Source: Solibacillus sp045640265 (GTDB taxonomy: Bacteria; Bacillota; Bacilli; Bacillales_A; Planococcaceae). From it: a stretch of DNA of 7,097 bases. The stretch is from NCBI GenBank assembly GCA_045640265.1, contig JAZUES010000129.1, forward strand, positions 1-7,097, given 5' to 3'. This document shows positions 1 to 5,381 of the stretch, piece after piece; position 1 is the first letter of the stretch, and every line of letters starts with the position of its first letter. The translations under genes and the position numbers were made by a program. The notes below the pieces were generated by a model. That model was not told the DNA's origin and ran no database searches. It was given only the letters and a program-made list of their open reading frames with translations.

Positions 1-1
1 T

Positions 2-790
2 ATTATTTTAGTTATTTACCGCTTCACAGTTGGATTTGTTCGTGCCATTGCCATTTTACTTGGTATGGTTGTTGGTACAATTGCCGCAATATTCATGGGC
101 AAAGTAGATTTCACACCCGTAATAGATGCTTCGTGGTTACACATTATGCAACCATTCTACTTAGCAACACCAACATTCAACGCTTCCGCCATTTTAACGA
201 TGACGCTTGTTGCGATGGTTTCATTAGTAGAATCAACAGGTGTATATTACGCATTAAGTGATATTTGTAAAAAAGATTTAACTTCAAAAGACTTAGCAAG
301 AGGATACCGTGCGGAAGGTTTAGCATCGATTATCGGTGGTATTTTTAACGCATTCCCTTACACAACTTTCTCGCAAAATGTAGGACTTATCCAAATGTCT
401 GGCGTTCGTGATCGCAAAGTCATCTTCATCACTGGTAGTATGCTTGTCTCACTTGGCTTCTTACCGAAGTTAGCAGCCATTACAACAATCATCCCTACGC
501 CAGTACTTGGTGCCGCAATGTTAGCAATGTTCGGTATGGTTATTACACAAGGTGTGAAAATGTTAGCACCAGAAATCCAAAAATCAATGGAAAACGCTAT
601 GGTAGCAGCACTTGGTGTCGGTTTAGGTGTCGGGGTTGCAGTAGTTCCAGATTTATTTAAAAATATGCCAGAAGCAATATCTATTTTAACTTCAAACGGT
701 ATCGTAGCTGGTTCGGTATCGGCCATTGTCTTAAATATTTTATTCAATATGATTGGAACGAAACGTAAAGATCCGATGCATGTGGTGTAG
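2..790 (+). CDS. pbuX: NCS2 family purine permease (xanthine/urate type), 5'-truncated by window edge
   Basis: The reading frame is open from base 2, so the gene enters from the left and the ATG at 65 is only an internal methionine. About 262 C-terminal codons are present of a family usually 430-450 residues long. The product is a polytopic membrane protein that imports a purine base, probably xanthine, by proton symport. Two family signatures are visible: the segment SLVESTGVYYALSD, with the conserved membrane glutamate (about base 230), and NAFPYTTFSQNVGLIQMSG (bases 347-403), the NCS2 signature containing the QN pair. Hydrophobic helices continue to near the end, and the tail is short and basic (TKRKDP). 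The wording is closest to what I remember of Bacillus PbuX; a uric acid permease (PucJ/PucK type) or uracil permease is the alternative. It is transcribed towards the pilus operon and ends just before a shared terminator. It has no evident functional link to the pilus genes. Confidence 0.88.
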   Translation: MILVIYRFTVGFVRAIAILLGMVVGTIAAIFMGKVDFTPVIDASWLHIMQPFYLATPTFNASAILTMTLVAMVSLVESTGVYYALSDICKKDLTSKDLARGYRAEGLASIIGGIFNAFPYTTFSQNVGLIQMSGVRDRKVIFITGSMLVSLGFLPKLAAITTIIPTPVLGAAMLAMFGMVITQGVKMLAPEIQKSMENAMVAALGVGLGVGVAVVPDLFKNMPEAISILTSNGIVAGSVSAIVLNILFNMIGTKRKDPMHVV

Positions 791-815
791 TAAGTAGGGA
801 TTAAATAGTAAAAGG

Positions 816-851
816 AAAGGATGACAGGCAATTTTGCTTGGCATCCTTTTT
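816..851. terminator. Bidirectional rho-independent terminator between convergent genes
   Basis: AAAGGATG (816-823) pairs with CATCCTTT (842-849). After one A/G mismatch, CAGGC (825-829) pairs with GCTTG (836-840) through one G-T wobble, leaving the loop AATTTT. On the + strand the stem runs into TTTTT (847-851), which suits termination of the permease gene. On the - strand it is followed by a broken T-rich run (CTTTCCTTTT), which suits termination of the pilus operon whose stop codon lies at 855-857. The structure is read by eye; no folding energy was computed. Confidence 0.8.
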
Positions 852-854
852 GGG

Positions 855-2543
855 TTATTTGCGGCTGATGACTTCGGGTTCGTTTATTTGTGTGATGTAT
901 TCTTCTTGGTCGTCGCGTTTGAATTCATGGTATTGTTTAATCATATTTTCATCATAGATAAGTTGTAATCGTGCAGTTTTATTTCTCTGATTATCAGCTG
1001 AATCAAAACTACCTTCTTTACCTTTTCCCCTAACACCAGTTAATATTACTCTATTAGCTGAAACGCCACCAATAATTTTTGTATGGGATTTTACACCTAG
1101 TAGCATAAGATTAGATTTACTATAAAAGAAACCTTTTGCTTCATTAATATTATCGGTTGAAGTTTTATCCGAGTCATGCATATTTGAGAAAGTTATATCC
1201 TTTTCTGCAAAAATGAAAAGGGTGTTATCTTTATTGGTATTTTTTAAAATACTTTTATCGATAGTGACTTCACCTTTAACATATATAATTGCATCTGCTT
1301 CTAGTTGGATATTTTGAATGTTTACATTACCATCTACAAAGTAAGTACCAGTTAATTTTATTTGTTTTTTTGAATTGGTGCTATTCTCTGTAAAATCGAT
1401 ATTACCTGAAGATGTTGTAGTCTTCCAATCCTTACACTCATTCTTATAATAATTGTAATCTTTACATACGCTTATTGGTTGTTTTTTTACATGAAATACT
1501 TTATTTCTATTTGAATTATTTGGAGCATCAGTTAGTTCTCCGTATTTAACTGAATCGGAAGGGATATTATTAAATTGAGCGGTGATATCTACCTTATCAT
1601 CTTCTAGTTTTTTTCTTACAAGACTTAAGTTTGATGTATTGAAAAAATAACCATTTACTACGTTATCTTTTAATTCCAATTTTGTATAATTGGTTGCATT
1701 ATTCAATTCATTACCACCGATGTGTTTATTGAAAAAATCGGTCGAGTTATTTTTTTTATTACCTGAAGTTATGAGGTTAAAGACATAGACATTTTTATCT
1801 TCGGGTAAAACTATTTTAGGAGTTACACTGTTTTGATTTTTAATTATTCTAGGGTAAACACTTGGTGTCCATGTATTAGTGCTAGATGTAGCAGTCCCCC
1901 AACTGGCTTGGTTAGCAATAATTAGGTTACCAGAAGTTTTAATATCCCCCTGTATCTCAATTCCACCATGTAAGTAAATATTACCCCCATTATTTGTTGA
2001 TACTGTATATCTAAGTTGATCAGGGATAGCATCTGTACCTATGATTATTTGTGTACGTGTAGTTTGATTTGTACCATTTACAAAGCCGGTACTTCTGAAA
2101 GTTACCAATCTTTTGTACTTATCCATCTCTTCAACAGTGCCGTTTGTATAAATAAAGTCAACTTTTTCAATACACACTGATGTAAAAGTATTATTTTCGC
2201 CTTGGATTTTATAACCTAAGTTATTAGTTGGAGATATCTCAGCATTATTGCATTTTAATTTTGGTTGTTCTAGTATTTCATCAAGGTAATCATAGAATTT
2301 AGTTTTACCCATTGGAGTCAATTTAATTTGAGTTTCTAAAGTTTTTTGAATTTCATTCACCGCAAACTCCACGCCTTTATCGGCTAAATCAGTAGCTTGT
2401 ACAATATTTTCGCGATTTTCATTTTTGGCTAGTCCATTCGATGTGAGTGTTAATAAACTTAATCCAAGAATAGTAAAAATCATGAGAACCGCTACAGCAA
2501 TTAATAATGCAGAACCATTGCTATTTCTTAATTGATGCTTCAT
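855..2543 (-). CDS. PilX/GspK-like large minor pilin with long beta-rich ectodomain
   Basis: This 562-residue protein begins with a short polar, basic leader ending in Gly10, then a hydrophobic stretch (about 11-34), then a polar helix (about 40-70). This is the PilX N-terminal layout (PilX_N-type, class III signal). The residue at mature position 5 is Ile15, not the usual Glu, as in GspK-type tip pseudopilins. The roughly 490-residue exported part is rich in Asn, Thr and Lys. It has beta-strand-like segments resembling a polymer-forming or right-handed beta-helix fold at about 186-210, 398-430, 440-455 and 470-505, the last reading GFFYSKSNLMLLG then IIGGVSANRVILTG. Four cysteines (98, 124, 360, 370) could form two disulfides. 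The start ATG follows AAAGGGG (2551-2557) at 7 nt spacing. It is the last gene of the minor pilin operon, 24 nt after its neighbour. Probable role: pilus tip component or adhesin. The ectodomain function is not recognisable. Confidence 0.78.
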   Translation of the reverse strand: MKHQLRNSNGSALLIAVAVLMIFTILGLSLLTLTSNGLAKNENRENIVQATDLADKGVEFAVNEIQKTLETQIKLTPMGKTKFYDYLDEILEQPKLKCNNAEISPTNNLGYKIQGENNTFTSVCIEKVDFIYTNGTVEEMDKYKRLVTFRSTGFVNGTNQTTRTQIIIGTDAIPDQLRYTVSTNNGGNIYLHGGIEIQGDIKTSGNLIIANQASWGTATSSTNTWTPSVYPRIIKNQNSVTPKIVLPEDKNVYVFNLITSGNKKNNSTDFFNKHIGGNELNNATNYTKLELKDNVVNGYFFNTSNLSLVRKKLEDDKVDITAQFNNIPSDSVKYGELTDAPNNSNRNKVFHVKKQPISVCKDYNYYKNECKDWKTTTSSGNIDFTENSTNSKKQIKLTGTYFVDGNVNIQNIQLEADAIIYVKGEVTIDKSILKNTNKDNTLFIFAEKDITFSNMHDSDKTSTDNINEAKGFFYSKSNLMLLGVKSHTKIIGGVSANRVILTGVRGKGKEGSFDSADNQRNKTARLQLIYDENMIKQYHEFKRDDQEEYITQINEPEVISRK

Positions 2544-2567
2544 ACATAATCCCCTTTCAAAATTGAA

Positions 2568-3182
2568 TTATTTCTTGTTCACAATGGGCTGAATTTCATT
2601 TTTAAATGTCATTTCTCTCGTTGTTTCCTTACTTCCGCGTGTGTGAGTGATACTTAACTTCAATTCAATTTCATAAATTGAAGTTTCTATAGGCTTACCA
2701 TTAACTTTAGAAGTAGATAACACTTGAATATTATTGTTAGAAACCTTGTATACTTCATCTAAGATATGAATTTTAGTAACACCGTTTTCTGTTTTGAAGC
2801 CAATCGGCTTAAGGGTAGGTCTACATAAGTTATCGTTATTAAGTACGTTTCCATTAGTATCTAGAAATTTCCCGTCTTCATTCCGTCTACACTTGGTTAA
2901 GTCATTAGTAATTTCTATATAGCTATTTCCATCGTTTTTCGTAACATTATAAATAATATGATCCTGTTTAGTAGAATACATAGTCTTAATAAATTTACTT
3001 ACAATAATATCTGCCTCATCTCGTAAAAATGTTTCTTGACTAATGATGCGATTATTTTCAATTGCTTTTGCTGTCATGGAGAATAGTAATATAGAAACGA
3101 TGCCAATTAACACGATGGCCGCTAAAAGTTCAATTAACGATAATCCATTTTCATTTGTATATTTTTTATTCAAGCGAAACAT
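2568..3182 (-). CDS. PilW/GspJ-like minor prepilin
   Basis: The 204-residue product has a 13-residue leader MFRLNKKYTNENG, a cleavage site after Gly, and a mature start of LSLIELL with Glu at position 5. A hydrophobic helix of about 20 residues follows. This is a standard prepilin-type N-terminal methylation site, with Leu instead of Phe at +1. Two cysteines (98 and 120) bracket an Asn/Asp/Gly-rich loop and could form a disulfide. I chose the ATG at 3182 over the one at 3212: the upstream ATG has no ribosome binding site and would give an unusually long leader. The chosen ATG has AAAGGAG 12 nt upstream and AAGGA directly before it. The spacing is not ideal, and a TTG three codons later is conceivable. 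The gene overlaps the 3' end of the preceding gene by 17 nt, which suggests translational coupling. The assignment as PilW/GspJ-like rests on its position between I-like and K-like genes and on the post-helix region, not on strong sequence identity. Confidence 0.82.
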   Translation of the reverse strand: MFRLNKKYTNENGLSLIELLAAIVLIGIVSILLFSMTAKAIENNRIISQETFLRDEADIIVSKFIKTMYSTKQDHIIYNVTKNDGNSYIEITNDLTKCRRNEDGKFLDTNGNVLNNDNLCRPTLKPIGFKTENGVTKIHILDEVYKVSNNNIQVLSTSKVNGKPIETSIYEIELKLSITHTRGSKETTREMTFKNEIQPIVNKK

Positions 3183-3627
3183 ATCCTTCCGAAGCTCCTT
3201 TTGTTTTTCCATCTGATGCGGTGACGGTAACTACGACTTTGATTAGATTTAACTGTTTTTCTGAATAATTTGCGTTTGCAACTTTACTTGGATTTTGAGA
3301 AGCAGCGTAAGTCACTTTATATCCTTTTCCGTTCATGTTTATTAAAGTGGGCGGAATTTTTTTTGTGGGATCCGATTCACTATTGTCTATAAAGTAATTA
3401 TTCACATCGGAAATCGTAGCATCTTTTGTAAATGACTCGTATTTTAAACGTGCCAGCATAGCATCTGCTAAATTTACCGTTGCTAATTTTTCATTGTTTT
3501 TGTGAGCAACTTTATTTGACTGAATAAACATTTGTGAAAAGCCTAGAAGCACAATTCCAATGATGACAATTGCAGCTACAACTTCTATTAAAGAAAATCC
3601 TCGTTCTAGCCTAAACCATTTCATCAT
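3166..3627 (-). CDS. PilV/GspI-like minor prepilin
   Basis: The 153-residue product has a 10-residue leader MMKWFRLERG, then the classical prepilin site FSLIEVVAAIVIIG with Phe at +1 and Glu at +5, followed by an amphipathic helix (SNKVAHKNNEKLATVNLADAM). Conserved placement of an L/A-rich helix with MLARLK after the membrane segment resembles PilV/GspI minor pilins. It would be processed by a PilD/ComC-type peptidase, not present here, and inserted in the membrane before joining the pilus. The frame can be extended to a TTG at 3633, but that codon lies directly against the ribosome binding site. AGAGAGGAG (3634-3642) is 6 nt from the ATG at 3627, which I take as the start; the adjacent ATG at 3624 is also possible. 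It is the first gene of the three-gene operon, and its last codons contain the ribosome binding site of the next gene. Confidence 0.85.
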   Translation of the reverse strand: MMKWFRLERGFSLIEVVAAIVIIGIVLLGFSQMFIQSNKVAHKNNEKLATVNLADAMLARLKYESFTKDATISDVNNYFIDNSESDPTKKIPPTLINMNGKGYKVTYAASQNPSKVANANYSEKQLNLIKVVVTVTASDGKTKGASEGYVSLE

Positions 3628-3633
3628 TTCCAA

Positions 3634-3642
3634 CTCCTCTCT
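3634..3642 (-). promoter_or_regulatory. Ribosome binding site deciding the start of the first minor pilin gene
   Basis: The - strand reads AGAGAGGAG here, followed by 6 nt and then ATG at 3627-3625. This position excludes the upstream TTG (3633-3631), which is only separated from the core AGGAG by zero bases, and supports the ATG start. Confidence 0.8.
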
Positions 3643-3703
3643 TAAAATCTATTAAATTGATTGTATTGATAGTGATAATGCACGAATTTAAACAACAAGA
3701 AGT

Positions 3704-3732
3704 GTTATAGGTACAAAAGTTTTGGGTATTAA
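3704..3732 (-). promoter_or_regulatory. Candidate sigma-A-type promoter of the minor pilin operon
   Basis: On the - strand, TTAATA (3732-3727, 4 of 6 matches to TTGACA) is followed after exactly 17 nt by TATAAC (3709-3704, 5 of 6 matches to TATAAT). Initiation would be near 3697, giving a leader of about 70 nt before the ATG at 3627. It is the candidate with the best combination of spacing and distance, but the very AT-rich background makes chance matches common. Confidence 0.33.
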
Positions 3733-4037
3733 GTATCGTTTTTGTAATATATCAACAAAATTGCAATTTGATATAGTCTTAAAGTAATTGATAGTGTATT
3801 ATATTGAATAATAACATAAAGTATAAATTTGGCAAAATATATTTAATATGTAAATTATAGATGGATAATTTGAAAATGAATAGTGAATATAGAGTTATAA
3901 GAACTAAAAAATTACCTTTATTTAGAAATTATATGCATTTAATTATTTGAATATTAAGAAATTTAAATAGTCCTAAATCGGATAATTAGTAATTTAATTC
4001 TATTTTTTACTGTTTTTAATAGAAAACAAAATGCTGT

Positions 4038-4044
4038 GGGGTGA
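4038..4044 (+). promoter_or_regulatory. Ribosome binding site deciding the start of the VanW/G5 gene
   Basis: GGGGTGA matches the GGAGGTGA end of the Shine-Dalgarno consensus except for one base, and ends 4 nt before the ATG at 4049. The in-frame ATG at 4031 lies upstream of this site and has only an A/T-rich sequence before it, so 4049 is the more likely start. Confidence 0.65.
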
Positions 4045-4048
4045 GAGA

Positions 4049-5380
4049 ATGAAAATAGTTTTTAAATCGATGGCACTGTTTGTGATGTTTCCTTTGTTAC
4101 TTGCAATCTGGTTGCCACACTACATGATAGGCACAACTGCTTCGACAGAAAATGATTCAAAAGGATTGACCATTGGTGGTGTAGAGGTAGGAGATTTAAA
4201 AGGAGAAGAGTTAAAAATCGCGATAACAAATGTTGTGAATGAATGGTATACACAGCCAATCATCGTTACAGATGGCAGAAAATCTATTCAAATAAGCTCA
4301 AAAACATTTCAATTTGATATCGATGGCACGCTGAAATATTACGAAGAACATTATAAAAAGCCATGGTATGCATTTTGGACAAATGAATCAACGGCTCATC
4401 TTCCGTTAAATCTTGAATCAAGTGAAATCGTTAAAAATGAAATTAGTAATATAAAATCATGGGAGACAGATGCAACTTACGAAAGAGTTGCAATGAATGC
4501 CTCTTATTTAAAAACATCTGAAATTGAAGCGGTGGTGGGAGACTTATCTTTAGTGGATGCGGATCGAATTTCACTATCCATTGAAGCCATTCCTAAAGAG
4601 GCTCAAGGATTAGATGAATTAGTAAAGGTACTTAATGAAATGATTACTGAGCCTCAAGCGGTATTTTCTTTACTTGAAAATTTAGGGGAAGCCATTCCAT
4701 TAGCAAATAGTGAAGCGGTTAATTTCCTTGCTTCCAACGTTTATAATGCAGCCTTATATATAAATGGCGAAATTATAGAGCGTCACTCTCAAAATAGAAT
4801 TCCAAGCTATTTAAAGCCTGGGATTGAAGCGAAAGTAGACGTTTCTTCAAATGAGGATTTGCAATTTATAAATACTTTATCAAACCCAATTCAATTGAAG
4901 TTAACAATAGAAGATCAAAAATTAATGACGGAAGTCTATACATCGAATAAGGATACAGCAGTTTCAGTGTCCGTAAATCGCGATGGAGTCATTCAACCTC
5001 GTACCATTACGCGTTACTCAGAGGAGTTGGCTATTGGCACAACGAAGCAATTGCAAGAAGGCATTGAGGGGTTACGTGTTTCGGTTTACCGTACAGTGTA
5101 TGGTGTAGAACAACTAGTCAGCCGAGATTATTATTCACCAGTAAATCGTATTTTACTTAAATCATCTCGCCAACCTGAAACGGAAAATTCTCCTGCTAGT
5201 AGTAATGAATCAAGCAATGGATCTAATAACGATCCAGCTTACGTTGTGGATTTAGATGGAGATGGATTCCCAGATAGTGATTTAAGTGAGAATCAGCAAA
5301 GTGAAGAAGATTCATTACCTGCGGGGAGCTATTACGATAAGGGTGGTAACATAATCACTCCTAAAAAAGGAGGGAAATAG
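4049..5380 (+). CDS. Exported VanW-family/G5-like cell-wall protein of the pilus operon
   Basis: The 443-residue product has an N-terminal hydrophobic segment (about 7-28) serving as signal peptide or anchor. Residues about 40-200 resemble the PG_binding_4-type region that precedes VanW in YoaR-like proteins (TIGGVEVGDLKGEELKIAI). Residues about 205-300 are VanW-like: FSLLENLGE, then VYNAALYINGEIIERH, then IPSYLKPGIEAKVD. The usual glycine-rich GGGxCQ stretch before the YNAAL motif is missing or replaced by SEAVNFLASN, so the domain is degenerate. Residues about 317-370 look like a G5 domain (ITRYSEELAIG, QEGIEGLRVSVYR), a fold tied to cell-wall binding. A Ser/Asn-rich linker (about 374-396) leads to a calcium-loop-like DLDGDGFPDSD (401-411) and an acidic tail. 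It probably acts outside the membrane at the peptidoglycan, helping a pilus cross or dock to the wall; that role is inferred from being the first gene before pilB. Its last codons contain the pilB ribosome binding site. Confidence 0.75.
   Translation: MKIVFKSMALFVMFPLLLAIWLPHYMIGTTASTENDSKGLTIGGVEVGDLKGEELKIAITNVVNEWYTQPIIVTDGRKSIQISSKTFQFDIDGTLKYYEEHYKKPWYAFWTNESTAHLPLNLESSEIVKNEISNIKSWETDATYERVAMNASYLKTSEIEAVVGDLSLVDADRISLSIEAIPKEAQGLDELVKVLNEMITEPQAVFSLLENLGEAIPLANSEAVNFLASNVYNAALYINGEIIERHSQNRIPSYLKPGIEAKVDVSSNEDLQFINTLSNPIQLKLTIEDQKLMTEVYTSNKDTAVSVSVNRDGVIQPRTITRYSEELAIGTTKQLQEGIEGLRVSVYRTVYGVEQLVSRDYYSPVNRILLKSSRQPETENSPASSNESSNGSNNDPAYVVDLDGDGFPDSDLSENQQSEEDSLPAGSYYDKGGNIITPKKGGK
5367..5374 (+). 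promoter_or_regulatory. pilB ribosome binding site embedded in the end of the upstream gene
   Basis: AAGGAGGG lies inside the last Lys-Gly-Gly-Lys codons of the VanW/G5 gene. It is 7 nt from the GTG at 5382 and 10 nt from the ATG at 5385. Both starts are usable, and GTG has the better spacing. The arrangement suggests coupled translation of the two genes. Confidence 0.75.
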
Positions 5381-5381
5381 T

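Larger units (their letters stand above)
3643..4048. other. Gene-free divergent intergenic region, extremely AT-rich
   Basis: No convincing coding sequence or RNA gene is seen between the two divergent pilus operons, a span of about 400 bases. Hand counts give 39 G+C in the 240 bases 3781-4020 (about 16%) and 31 in 3661-3780 (about 26%), far below the flanking genes. The region must carry promoters for both directions, but matches to -10 elements are expected by chance at this composition. A possible + strand promoter is TTGGCA (3829-3834), 16 nt, TAAATT (3851-3856). Perfect TATAAT hexamers on the - strand occur at 3798-3803, 3854-3859 and 3928-3933, with at best 4/6 -35 matches. A 12-base perfect palindrome lies at 3758-3769. 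Confidence 0.7.

Noticed and set aside
65..790. ATG at 65 as the start of the permease gene
   Set aside because: The frame is open to base 2 and encodes membrane-helix sequence upstream of this methionine, so the gene begins outside the window.
358..831. Antisense open frame of 157 codons over the permease gene
   Set aside because: It lies entirely opposite well-conserved NCS2 permease coding sequence, has no recognisable product, and overlaps the terminator.
855..2543. The long pilin-like protein as a bactofilin
   Set aside because: Some segments look like beta-helix turns, but the N-terminal pilin-type leader and membrane segment and the operon context point to an exported PilX/GspK-like protein.
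3758..3769. Perfect 12-base palindrome AAATTGCAATTT as an operator
   Set aside because: At this AT content a 12-base palindrome somewhere in 400 bases is expected about once by chance, and it is not repeated.
3908..3920. AAAA-N5-TTTA as a ComK box
   Set aside because: One mismatch, no properly spaced second half, and A/T runs are abundant here; not enough to claim competence control.
4031..4048. ATG at 4031 as the start of the VanW/G5 gene
   Set aside because: No ribosome binding site precedes it, while GGGGTGA lies between it and the ATG at 4049.
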